Shown: positions 54,668-64,000 of the stretch, one piece after another
Layout of the letters: every line of letters starts with the position of its first letter
How positions within the stretch are numbered: the first letter of the stretch is position 1
Source: Pseudocercospora fijiensis CIRAD86
Lineage: Eukaryota > Ascomycota > Dothideomycetes > Mycosphaerellales > Mycosphaerellaceae
Direction of reading: 5' to 3'
Length of the DNA: 64,000 nucleotides
Assembly: GCF_000340215.1 (NCBI RefSeq)
Contig: NW_006921532.1
Coordinates: forward strand, 3,981,126-4,045,125
Translations under genes and position numbers: made by a program
The notes under the pieces: generated by a model
Told to the model about the DNA's origin: nothing
Seen by the model: the letters and a program-made list of their open reading frames with translations, nothing else
The model's database searches: none

Positions 54668-56413
54668 TTACAGGACCGTCATCCGCATACTACCCAGCTC
54701 CGCTTTGCCATCTTCCACAAACACGGCATATTGTTCTTCGTCCACTGCCGGATCTTGTCGCACTGGAGAAGGCTTCAACCTAAATGTCATACTCCTTCCG
54801 CCAAGGAATACCTGAGCACTATCATTCGCGACATATATCGTCACCGGTCCTTCGAGACGCAGATGATCGTGGCGAACTATTTCTGGCCCATCGACTTGCC
54901 GAGGAAGGTAAAGCTTGTATTGATCGGCCCAGAAGTCGTCCAAGGGCGGATTTGAAGTCTCGATCGTAGCAGTGAAGAAGCCCACACTCGGAGAAGGTGT
55001 AAAGCGAAGTTTGAAGCCGGTTTGGTCCTTGTCTGGACGGAATATGAGTCCGAAAGATGCGCAATCATGATTGACGACGGTAAACTCGAAGGCGTGGGTA
55101 GAGTTTCCTGAGATGAATGTTCCTGCAAGGCGCTGAACCATTGTGCACCCAATGGCTTCAAGCGCCAAAGATTCGACGATTTTCAAACTCTTGGCTTCCA
55201 CATCAAGTTGCAACAATGCATCCTGATTCAGGTCCACTGCAGGCCTTATCTTCAACGTGCCATCTTTGTTAGCACAAACTTCTCGAGGAAATGCGCAGTC
55301 ACCACCCCACAACCATTTCCCGTCGTCTGCGTTCCAATCGGCGGTCCAGCCAAAGAAGATCCTCCTGTCTGGATATCCAGATTTGCCACAAGACTTCGCT
55401 GCATACCATCGTCTCCCGTCCAGTCTTCCGCGGCTTCCATCCTTCGGCAATCGAAACGGGCCAGACGGCGAATCAGCTATGCGGTAAACAGTGCCGGCGT
55501 CTGGAGCATGGAAACGAGAATATATAAGATACCACTTTCCGCTTATGCTGAAGAGCTCAGGGCACTCGGGACAAATCATATCATGTGGTGCGTAGAGTGG
55601 TTTTGGAGAGAGATGCCAGATGTCGAGGTCGGGTGAGGTAAGGAGCGCAACGCAGCCTCTAGTTGGAGAAGGTCCATGGGAAAGACGGGTCGCAACTAGC
55701 ATCCAATATACTTGGTCTTGCTCGTTGAAGAAGACGTAAGGATCTCGGAAATCCACATCTTCAAACGCACTTCTGTCCGAGTCTAATGTGATCTTTATTT
55801 CTCTTTCTGCTTTTGTAAAATTCGAACCCTGGCGATCAGGAGATGTCGCAGTCAGAATGACTTGCTTGCCACCTTTGGCGAGATTGTAGCCAGTGTAGAA
55901 TATGCGAACATATCCGCGTGGATCTAGCACTGCAGATCCCGTCCAAGCACCGTCTGCATCTTGACAGGAATGGTCATTATTAACTCCAAATGCAGTAGGT
56001 GTAATCACTGGATTTTGGTCTCGAGTCCAGTGCACTAGGTCTTTCGACCTGAGTCTGCTCCAAGAAGATCGCAATCGTTTTGGGTGGTGGACAGTGTTCG
56101 GAGGTGTTGTTAGGTGAAATATCTGGTACTCATTATCCACGAGCAAAGGAATGGCATCTGCTGCGGCCTGAGTGATGCTGGGTCTCCTGTAGAAGCCCGA
56201 GAAGACCGATAGACGTTGCTCGTCGGGAAGAGACATGATGGAGAGGGTACGCTTGTTGGAGGCCGCTCCCTTCTCGATGGTCACCGGTGCAAGCGAACCA
56301 GGTATTGTTGAATCGTCAAAAGGCCGCGGTTGCTGTGCAACGCTCAACTCTGGCTCATAAATTGCCTGGATTGGTAATTTTCGGGGACGTGTATCCTGAA
56401 AGGACATCGGCAT
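54668..56413 (-). CDS. GH32-like glycoside hydrolase (five-blade beta-propeller fructosidase family)
   Basis: About 581 residues from the ATG at 56413. It has the three acidic landmarks of the GH32/GH43-type propeller: Asp86 in a DAIPLLVDNEYQIFHL strand (in place of the classic NDPNG box), Asp224 in DFRDPYVFF and Glu283 in CPECPELF. A WTGSAV motif and a C-terminal beta-sandwich module (FGLIFRPDKDQTGFKLRF) complete the fold. There is no signal peptide, so an intracellular enzyme acting on an imported sugar is likely. The frame stays open to an ATG at 56590, but that would leave only 20 bp to the divergent transporter, and the extra residues look non-conserved; 56413 is preferred. Hydrolysis of a beta-fructoside is a family inference, and the variant nucleophile loop makes the substrate uncertain. 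Confidence 0.82.
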   Translation of the reverse strand: MPMSFQDTRPRKLPIQAIYEPELSVAQQPRPFDDSTIPGSLAPVTIEKGAASNKRTLSIMSLPDEQRLSVFSGFYRRPSITQAAADAIPLLVDNEYQIFHLTTPPNTVHHPKRLRSSWSRLRSKDLVHWTRDQNPVITPTAFGVNNDHSCQDADGAWTGSAVLDPRGYVRIFYTGYNLAKGGKQVILTATSPDRQGSNFTKAEREIKITLDSDRSAFEDVDFRDPYVFFNEQDQVYWMLVATRLSHGPSPTRGCVALLTSPDLDIWHLSPKPLYAPHDMICPECPELFSISGKWYLIYSRFHAPDAGTVYRIADSPSGPFRLPKDGSRGRLDGRRWYAAKSCGKSGYPDRRIFFGWTADWNADDGKWLWGGDCAFPREVCANKDGTLKIRPAVDLNQDALLQLDVEAKSLKIVESLALEAIGCTMVQRLAGTFISGNSTHAFEFTVVNHDCASFGLIFRPDKDQTGFKLRFTPSPSVGFFTATIETSNPPLDDFWADQYKLYLPRQVDGPEIVRHDHLRLEGPVTIYVANDSAQVFLGGRSMTFRLKPSPVRQDPAVDEEQYAVFVEDGKAELGSMRMTVL

Positions 56414-56610
56414 TTCTGTGTGGATTGCTGGAATCCACCAAAGTTCATTATTAGAAAAATGCGGAGAAAGCAGGTCAGCAGGGGCTGGTGCCAGGGGGCT
56501 CCCGGGAGGCCATGAGGTCCTTTTCAAACGTTGACATGCCGTGATGAAATACGAACACTGCAATTCCTCGCTGCTCTCTTCGTGTCTCATCAGTCCAAAG
56601 ATTTCAGGAA
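56414..56610. promoter_or_regulatory. shared divergent promoter of hydrolase and sugar porter
   Basis: This is a 197-bp interval between the preferred start codons of two genes transcribed in opposite directions. Several CGG and CCG triplets are present, but I cannot assign a specific Zn2Cys6 site. Confidence 0.35.
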
Positions 56611-58318
56611 ATGCAGCTCAAGTATCGAAACGCCTGGCTTTTCAGCGCTTTTGCCGCTCTCGGAGCATGTATCTATGGTTATGATGGGGTGTACTTCAAT
56701 GGAGTTACTGCGCTGGTCAGTCTCCAAGGGCTGCTGCAAAGACAATGCTCATTCATTTCAGGATGTCTTCATTCGCCATTTCGGCTCCCATAGGAGGGAT
56801 GGTTCTTACGCGATATCACCATCGCAACTCTCGACCATGACTTCGATGATCAACCTCGGCGAGCTCGTTGGCTCGCTAATGGCAGCACCGCTCAACGAGC
56901 GATTCGGCAGGAGGCCTGTATTCGTGATTGCGGCAGTTGTACTCGTAATCGGGATAGTGATGCAGCTGGCTGCAACTTCTAGTGTCGCACTGATTACATC
57001 TGGTCGAGCTGTTATGGGGTGGGGTGTTGGAGCCTTCTCTGCGACATCTCCGATGTATATGGCTGTTCGTCCACCTCTAGCTGTATTTGCGAGCATTTGC
57101 TGATGTCATATAGGAAGTGGCGCCGACTGCGATACGTGGCCCTCTGCTCATGTGTTGGCAGCTGACCTTGTCAGTCTCACAGATTCTCGCCGCCGTGATT
57201 AACAAAGGCGTTGCGGATAATAGCACAACGCTGGCCTACCGGTTACCGATTGGGTTCCAATTGATCTTTCCAGCACTCGTACTCGCTCTCGTCTGGTTTG
57301 TGCCAGAGTCTCCACGATGGCTCTTGCGAATTGGTCGTGACCAGAAAGCCGAAGGAGCACTGGTTCACATACACGGCGAGGACAGATCGTATAGTCCGCA
57401 AAGCGATTTGACGCAGATACAAGAAGTTCTTCGAGAGGAGGCCGAGTTGTCCGCAGAGTCATCTTGGATATCCTTGATTACCGATCCGATCGAAAGGCGC
57501 AAACTCATTTTTTCAGCCGGTGCTTTGGTGGCCCAGCAGATCAATGGCATTCAATGTATGACCGAGACATGGCCACATCATTTTGCCCCCGTGATAGTTA
57601 TGCTGATCACTTCTTTTTTTCAGGGTTCTACTATTTTGGCACGGTGTTCTCCAAGGCCATCGGACTAAAAGATCCATTCTTGATGACAATAATTGTCTTC
57701 ACTATCCAAGTCGTCACAGTGTTTGCAGCCGTTTTGTGCGCCAACAGGATTCCAAGGAGGCCTTTGTTGCTCTCGACCACTATAATGATGACCATTTCCA
57801 TCTTCATAGTCGGCGGACTCGGAATACCGGGTGGAGAGGTCAGCCGAACATTCGGCAAGGTGATTATTTCTTTTGTGATTATCGAGATCACAGCTTTCAA
57901 TTTCGCCTGGGGACCTTTGGGATGGACAATCGCTTCTGAAATGGCCGTTGGTCGTAATCGAGCCAAGATTTACGCCGTTGCCGTGGGCGCATTCTGGGTG
58001 ACGGTGTGGGCAACTGTGTTCACCCTGCCGTATTTGTACTACTCGGCTGATCTTGGACCCAAGACTGGTTTTGTGTACACTGGACTTTGCTTCATCACGC
58101 TGGCATACGTCTATTTTTGCGTTGGTGAAGTTACCGGGCGGAGCATGGAAGATATCGAGTACTTTTTCGCACAAGTATGTTGCAGTCGCCCAGTTCCAGT
58201 ATGGAGTGCGCTAACAGACGACCAGAACATTCCTGCGAAACGATGGAAAGATCAACCAAGGAATGAATGGGTCGAGCCGACAGTAGAGCTCAAAATCGTC
58301 GAAACAGGCAAGCAATGA
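56611..58318 (+). CDS. MFS sugar porter
   Basis: Proton-coupled sugar transporter of the fungal hexose/disaccharide type, plasma membrane, 12 helices, 497 residues. Five exons: 56611-56715, 56762-57064, 57114-57555, 57624-58174 and 58226-58318. Signature elements: GYDGVYFNGV in helix 1, RFGRRP in the loop between helices 2 and 3, GRAVMGWGVGAFSATSPMYMAE across intron 2, PESPRWLL after helix 6, QQINGIQ in helix 7 across intron 3, and PLGWTIASE plus GRSMEDIEYFFAQ towards the end. The last intron (51 bp) has no in-frame stop, but it has GTATGT, a CTAAC branch and CCAG, so it is accepted. It is divergent from the GH32-like gene and followed by a Zn2Cys6 regulator, which suggests uptake of that enzyme's substrate. 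Confidence 0.9.
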
Positions 58319-58414
58319 TGCGCGAGCGTGAACAGGCACCCGGGAAAGCAGCGCTGTTCCGAGCCGCATAAGTTCCTTATTGCACGGACAGAACTTACCA
58401 ACAAGAAGCGGCGT

Positions 58415-60842
58415 CTACACGCCCTGAGTCTGATTATAGTCCTGGATCAAATTTTCCCAAAAGTTCCAATCGGCATCGTCGAGATTAAAGTCGTTACCGA
58501 GGGCCATGTTCATATCCCCAGATAGGTTGGTGAAGATATCGGCATCATTGACGGGAGAGGGGTCGACGCCGCCGAATGGCATACCATCTGCGTCCTGCGT
58601 CGTGATATCTCGCTTCTCCTTCTCCGCTCGAGCTCTTCGCAGTGAACGCAATGTCGTTATGAAACCCGGCTCAGGGATCTTGTTGCTAGGAGGGTTGATT
58701 TCCCACGCCTTTAGCAAGATGCGCCTGATAGCAGTATGAAGGGCTTGCTTAGACTCCATAACCTCAGGGTGGTTCTTGGCCGCCATTTCGAGCCGCCTCC
58801 AAGCTGCGTCTGTTTCGTCTGCAGACAGTAAGTCGGCTTTGCGCAGAGTGGTAACCAGGAATATCACGGAGTCCCAACTGCCCCACACGAAGAACGTGTG
58901 CACATGCCATGAATATATTTTCAAACTTCCTTGGGCGCAAGCTGCTGCGTCTGTGTCCATGATTCTCAGTGCGAGTCTGAACAAGTCCCTCCTTTCCGCA
59001 TCGGTGACAGTCTGTTTCCTCAGTTTCGGAAGCCGTGTCCGCAGACGCATGGCGGTAATTGCCGATCTGGCCAGACTAATGGTTATGAAGTGGAGTGGAT
59101 TCACAATATCGCAGTAGCGAATGTAGTTTTCCTCCACTTTGCTTTCTGCTTCCTTGATGATAGGTTCCACATCTAAGTCGCTCTTAGAACCTGAGCCGTA
59201 TATTGATTCGCCCATGCGCACAAATGCATGGCCCACAGTCGCACGTGTGAGGCAGAAGATCATGTCAGTCGCACCTTGCTGCGGCTCCGGCTTCTCGGTC
59301 ATTCCAGGCCAGATTTGGTTGTCATTGATGTTGAGAGGCGGTTTGACATCCCATGTATGAGGCATAATCGCGATGGCTATCCCGCTCATGTGACTTGCAG
59401 CTCCGTCAAGAGGCATTACTTGGTAGAACAAACGCCGCCTCATTTGCACGTCGAAGGGCGGAAGACCTAATGACTCGCCATCTCGGTGTAGGCCCATCTA
59501 AAGGTTCAGAAAGTCAGTGTTGCTGTCAATCTCCCTCTCTCGTTCGTCGGAAGAAAGTTCACGGTCAGTTGGAGCCATGATCTCCCAAGAAGCCTTTCCA
59601 TTTGGTCATTCTGCAGGAAAGCATTCAAGTAGTTTACTGTGTCCCAAACATTTGGTCTTGTGCTGAGAGACAACTTCGATAACGATGCCAAACACCCAAT
59701 GAAAATGACTTACTCGTTGAGAAATTCTCATGGCAACTCCAGTGAGGATCCAGAGAGTGTGTGGATCGTATATGGTTCTGCAAGACATGAGGAGTAATGT
59801 GAATGCTTGCCTAAATCGCGATTAAGTAGCAGATTAGCAGCGTGGTGGCAGACTGTGGTGAATTTTCTTACAGAATATTCATTTCAGTTGTTTTTAGAAA
59901 ACCGGCGTTGACCAGAGCTTGTCTCGCAGCAAAATTGTATCGTTGCCGCAAAGCTGCCCTCGATTCCCGAAAGTTCGTTATACACTCCTCATCTGACGCA
60001 GCCACGACTCCAAAGTGATAGATGGCGAAGAGCACTGCCTCCTCTGATTTGGACGCTGAAGCAGGATCTTGCGACACCCGTTCTACCATTTCACTTGTCG
60101 ACGGAATGTGCAGGATCTTGCAAAGGGGTTCCACACGTTCGCGATGCATGTTCCACAGGATCAAGGCCTCGGCGTGAGTTGGATGGCATTGAGCAAGGCT
60201 ATACTGGTAGCCCAGAAATGCTCTAGTGAGAGGATCAGAGGCATAATCCTCAGTGGTTGCACGTAGGGTCTGATCGTCGTCCTCGTCTTCAACATCAAGC
60301 ATGCGCTGGATTTCGTCCTCGCCCAGACTCCGCCAGATGTTGCTGTCGATATAGCGCGACTTGCCTTGAGCGGCCACGATCTTTCCAGTCCGAGACGTCT
60401 CGGGATTGTTGTGTGAGGTAGACATGGGCTCGTCAGTCCTGGGGTTTGCCGCGGCACTTTGTGAGTTGCTCTCAGACTCCGGAGAGACATAGTTGTCCTG
60501 TGGCAGCAAACCATGGCGCTGCAGGATTCGCTCGTAGCTCGCCAGCTTGTCGTGTACGTCGTCGACGCCAGCACCGCTGAGCTTGCGTTTGCGTCGTCGG
60601 GGCGGAGGCGCCTGGTATGTACATTCCAGCCTGCGATCCCGACAGCTGGTGCATGCTGGGGCAATTTTGTCGCATTTCACCTTTCGGCGGGTGCATGTCT
60701 GGCAAGCATATGCCATCAGGTTGGACTCGGAACTGTTCTCGCCGCTGCCATTGCCAAGAGCGGCGGAACCAGCCTTCGACGGCGCAGGAGCAGGGGTGAT
60801 GGGGTGATAGTGGCGCTGCTGATGAGTATGGGTCGATGCCAT
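58415..60842 (-). CDS. Zn2Cys6 transcription factor with fungal-specific regulatory domain
   Basis: Nuclear DNA-binding regulator of about 716 residues. Exons 60842-59872, 59810-59714 and 59497-58415; intron 2 is unusually long for this window (216 bp). The binuclear cluster has all six cysteines (47, 50, 57, 64, 67, 74; CQTCTRRKVKCDK..CTSCRDRRLEC), followed by a basic PPPRRRKRK linker and a short coiled coil (HDKLASYERILQRHG). The middle region shows the fungal transcription-factor domain: DPHTLWILTGVAMRISQR joined across intron 2 to MGLHRDGESLGLPPFDVQMRRRLF, a very typical junction. The acidic C-terminus (NDADIFTNLSGDMNMALG) could be the activation domain. It ends about 100 bp from the end of the sugar porter gene, so it is a likely local pathway regulator. 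Confidence 0.9.
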
Positions 60843-61089
60843 GACGGCGGCTCATGTATACGTATCGCAGCATGTCGTGTGCCCAGAGAAGACCGTCGAG
60901 CGAGCGACGGAATCGTGCATTCACTCACCCAGCGCGTCGGTCTCGCGTCTTCCCCGCGTCGTCCCCGCGTCTTCTGCCTCCACGTCCTTCGGTCCCACAG
61001 AACCGCAAGCGTAAGTAGAACTACATAAACGCTGCCGACAGCTGACAGACATTTCCGCTCAGCCTGAGCCGCCAACTGCATCATTCGCC

Positions 61090-63504
61090 ATGTGGCTCGT
61101 GTCGTGCGACGACGACGGCGACTGGCTTCGTGGCAAGCGAGTCTGGCTGCGACCAGGCGCCACATACTTGTTCGGACGCACGACCGGCAATGCGAAAGGG
61201 CCCGACGGCGAGCAGATCGCCTACATCAATCACAACGCCGTTTCGCGAAAGCACCTGCTTGTTCACATTGGACACGTCGCGCCTGGTGCCAGCGCTCGAG
61301 TAGACGTCCGATCCTCAGTCACGCTCACCGACGCCTCCAAATCAGGCACCGACATCAATGGTGCAAGTCTCGTCGGCCAGTCGATGACCCTGGACGGCAC
61401 CGATTTCCGCATCACGCTGGGAAAGAGTCCTGTGAAGCTCAGGCTGCAATGGCATCCAGTCGTGCTGACCTTCACCGGTGGCCTTTCGAAAGCGGCTAAT
61501 AAGGCCGACGGCACAGCGCTCGCCGAAGCGCGGCAGAAGCTGGAGGCACTGGACGTCAAGCTTGTCACGGAATACATTGCGAACCAGACCACACATGTAG
61601 TGACTAAGAAGCGCAATACTGCCATCGCGCTCCGAGCATTCCTCGAGCGCAAGTGGGTAGTTGCATATAGCTATGTGGATGCTTTGGCCGCGGTAGCTGA
61701 GAAGGATGACCTCGAGCAAGACTATGATGGGAAGTGGCCGCAAGAGGCAGAGCACATCGTTCCAGCAGGCAGTGAGCCGGACCCGTGTCCAGATGACACG
61801 TTGAGACCAAGGCCCGAGCGGGCAACGATGTTTGAAGGGTACAGCTTTGTGACCTTAGAAGACGGCCAGTATTCAACACTGTCGCCCGTAATTGCCGCCG
61901 GAGGAGGTAAGATATTTCACTACGAGTACAACGCAGGAAAGACCGCAACTCAAGAATTCATTGACTATCTCAAGAAGCTGGCCGGGAAAAGCGAGTCGAG
62001 CGGCTTCCTCTTGAGTCAAGAGCCCGCGCCGGGAGGCATCGTCATCATTCGGCCATCCAACGCGTCTTCTGGTAGAGACCAGCAATTTATGAGCGAGGTC
62101 GATACTACCCTGAACCAGCGCTCCATTGAGCAGAGCGAGCTCTTAAGTGTGATCCTGCGGCTGGATGCGAGCATCCTACGCAAGCCACTGCGCAACGCCA
62201 ATACGGCCACTGCAACTGGACAGACTGCTCACGGACTGCCATCAACATCTATTACTGATTCATCACCATTGGGGCTGCCTCCTCGGTCCACTCGGGGCAA
62301 TCCTATCCCACAGCCTGGCCCCGAAGAGCAGCGCCAAGCAGAGGAGCGACCTGCACCTGCAACAAAGCCTCCGCGGAGGACCATCACGCAAAGGCAGTTC
62401 AAAGGCTTCGCAGACTTTGATGACGAACCCACCTCGCAACCTCCGTCGCAGCAAGCACCCCCTTCACATCAGCCCAATCAACCTGAGGGTACATCACGAT
62501 CGCAACCGAACGAGCGTTCACAACGTGAGGCCAGCCTTCAGCAAGGGGCCCAGAAGCGGCCTGCACCTGTCGAAGATGAAAAGGACAATGAGACGGAACA
62601 ACAGCTGCTTGACCGTCTCTTGCCAGGTCAGGCTCTCTACAAGCGTCAGAAAACTGAAGCTGCGGCAAAAGCCAATAAAGCACCCCCAAAGACAACCAAG
62701 GTGTCAGAAGAAGGTCCCGTGAAGAAGACCGAGAAGCCAAAGGGCAAAGGCAAGGCGGAAACCGACCCTGACGCGCAGCTCAAAGCCAGAATGATTGCCA
62801 ACCGTGAGGCTGAGGAGGAAGCCTACCGAAGGGACGACGATGTCCTCGATATGAGCGAAGAGGCTTTGGAGAAAATCAAAGCTGAAGTCGTGTCATTCGA
62901 CCTCCCCGAACGTCCAGCACTACCAGTTCCCACCGAGACTGGGGAAGGTAAGGGCAAAAATTGGGACCCGCGCTGGGAGGGTCGACCCAACTACAAAAGG
63001 TTCCGGCGGAGAGGCACTGAAAAGCCGCGAGAGACAGACTCGCAAGACTCGCAGTCCAAAATCGTCGTCACCTTGACCGAATACCGACCCAGGGGACATG
63101 GCGTGGGTGGCGACTACTGGCTTCTCAACGATGATGTGGATTCGCAATCTCAGTCGCAGTCTCAGTCAAGATCTGCCAATGGAGGAGCTGTTAACACTAG
63201 CTTCGCTCGTGGTGACAACGACGGAGAGGAGGAAACAGCTTTCCGGCGACGAATCCGAGTCAGTCGGGAGCAAGACGCCGATGCGGCTGCAGCGGATGCA
63301 GCATTCGACTCAAATGCTCGAGGGGGCGGAACACAGTCGACGCTTGCTACAGAGACACAGCGGCGAGCTGCAGGCAAAAGGCCAGCCACAACGCCGCTTG
63401 GTGGAACCGTGAAGAAGGCCAGGCAAGCCGCAGCGACCTCGTCGAGATTTGCAAATGTTAGCGAAGATGACGACCCAAGCGCATTCAAGAGGAAGCGGCG
63501 TTAG
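61090..63504 (+). CDS. Nbs1/nibrin, MRN DNA double-strand-break repair subunit
   Basis: Nuclear adaptor of the Mre11-Rad50-Nbs1 complex that recruits Tel1/ATM and phosphoproteins to DNA breaks. Single exon, 804 residues. The N-terminal FHA domain has YLFGR (Arg30) and VSRKH (Ser52, Arg53, His55), the phosphothreonine-binding residues, and the later SGTDING turn. Tandem BRCT-like regions follow (VVLTFTGGLSKAANK with EALDVKLVTEYIANQTTHVV; then TMFEGYSFVTLEDGQ). The long disordered middle has many SQ/TQ sites. Near the C-terminus PNYKRFRR at 633-640 matches the conserved Mre11-binding NFKxFxK motif. A SQSQSQSQSRS tract follows. The protein ends basic (FKRKRR). The start is the ATG directly before the conserved FHA beginning (MWLVSCDDDGD). 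Confidence 0.93.
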   Translation: MWLVSCDDDGDWLRGKRVWLRPGATYLFGRTTGNAKGPDGEQIAYINHNAVSRKHLLVHIGHVAPGASARVDVRSSVTLTDASKSGTDINGASLVGQSMTLDGTDFRITLGKSPVKLRLQWHPVVLTFTGGLSKAANKADGTALAEARQKLEALDVKLVTEYIANQTTHVVTKKRNTAIALRAFLERKWVVAYSYVDALAAVAEKDDLEQDYDGKWPQEAEHIVPAGSEPDPCPDDTLRPRPERATMFEGYSFVTLEDGQYSTLSPVIAAGGGKIFHYEYNAGKTATQEFIDYLKKLAGKSESSGFLLSQEPAPGGIVIIRPSNASSGRDQQFMSEVDTTLNQRSIEQSELLSVILRLDASILRKPLRNANTATATGQTAHGLPSTSITDSSPLGLPPRSTRGNPIPQPGPEEQRQAEERPAPATKPPRRTITQRQFKGFADFDDEPTSQPPSQQAPPSHQPNQPEGTSRSQPNERSQREASLQQGAQKRPAPVEDEKDNETEQQLLDRLLPGQALYKRQKTEAAAKANKAPPKTTKVSEEGPVKKTEKPKGKGKAETDPDAQLKARMIANREAEEEAYRRDDDVLDMSEEALEKIKAEVVSFDLPERPALPVPTETGEGKGKNWDPRWEGRPNYKRFRRRGTEKPRETDSQDSQSKIVVTLTEYRPRGHGVGGDYWLLNDDVDSQSQSQSQSRSANGGAVNTSFARGDNDGEEETAFRRRIRVSREQDADAAAADAAFDSNARGGGTQSTLATETQRRAAGKRPATTPLGGTVKKARQAAATSSRFANVSEDDDPSAFKRKRR

Positions 63505-64000
63505 AACCAGTCTCATCATTGAGACCGCTCAAGCGGGGAGATTGGCTGAATGCCATCGAGAGCGTGTTGTAGCCGCTGATGAATGTGCCTCTGAGAGCTT
63601 CGCTTTATAACTATCAAGAAGCTCTCAATGCAGATCTATGCCGACGCATTCCTCTATCTGAAGTTGGGTTCGCCAATGGTATATCCTTCCAAAACGCCTT
63701 CCATTTGCCAAACGGTTGTCTGACTGTGCGTCAAGGCACGACAGTCGATAACATGCAGTTTTCTCGCCTCCATCCATGATCTGATTGACTCCCGTGCACC
63801 TCTGATCGTGATCAAGTGTTCAGGCCAGCAGGCCCTGGAAGGACTGGACGTGAGTATTGCCAGATAAAGCTATCAAGGCTGTGCCAGTGGTTCGAGTTGG
63901 CAAAGCTGTGAAAACAGGCGCTTCCGTCAGCAGATACCCAAAAGAAGCAAACTCGCGCAAGAGGGAGCAAAACAGCAGAACAATGTTCATCGTGTCGGTC
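63505..64000. other. 3' flank of Nbs1, no gene supported
   Basis: Contains a 66-codon frame at 63579-63779 without recognisable features. The window ends before any further gene is evident. Confidence 0.4.

Overview
This is nuclear DNA from a filamentous ascomycete (Pezizomycotina), most likely a Dothideomycete of the Mycosphaerella/Cercospora kind. The supporting signs are compact genes with short GT..AG introns (about 47-90 bp) carrying CTRAY-like branch sites, fungus-specific families (Zn2Cys6 regulator, SUR7, DUF985 cupin, two F-box families, Git1-type transporter), and two blocks with the signature of repeat-induced point mutation (RIP): CpA and TpG depleted, TpA enriched, and in-frame TAG codons where Gln or Trp is expected. 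The order-level placement is inference.

Layout. 1-13.7 kb: F-box protein; the ER chaperone BiP/Kar2 (ends HDEL); a mitochondrial-type short-chain dehydrogenase; a secreted aspartic protease; a second F-box protein; a 49-residue membrane protein; a DUF985 cupin. 13.7-15.4 kb: no gene, but a clean 190-bp TA-flanked MITE. 15.4-28.1 kb: dense housekeeping block with a SET-domain protein, a Git1-like glycerophosphodiester transporter, COX11, a small cupin, a SUR7-family membrane protein, a Brd8/Bdc1-like bromodomain protein, a coiled-coil protein and an unknown protein.

28.5-39.3 kb: an approximately 10.8-kb RIP-degraded block. It holds two long convergent reading frames, each kept free of frameshifts but riddled with RIP-type stops: a rightward 1,034-codon frame of DUF6589 flavour and a leftward 971-codon RecQ-type helicase. 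The 3.2-kb stretch between them is full of tandem repeats. 39.6-46.2 kb: a DUF2236/mpaB-like oxygenase next to the island, a Ras-like GTPase fused to a RasGEF in one polypeptide, and a HIT zinc-finger protein. 46.4-49.9 kb: a 3,456-bp insertion with perfect 33-bp terminal inverted repeats and TA target duplications. Its ends are not RIP-mutated, but its interior is, and the interior carries a dead Tc1/mariner transposase.

50-64 kb: a LisH-WD40 protein, a PNPO-like/ferredoxin-reductase-like flavoprotein, a short mitochondrial-type protein, a putative sugar-utilisation cluster (GH32-like glycoside hydrolase, divergent sugar porter, Zn2Cys6 regulator), and the Nbs1/nibrin subunit of the MRN DNA-repair complex.

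All exon boundaries were worked out by hand from splice motifs, phase and family resemblance. No alignments or database searches were run.
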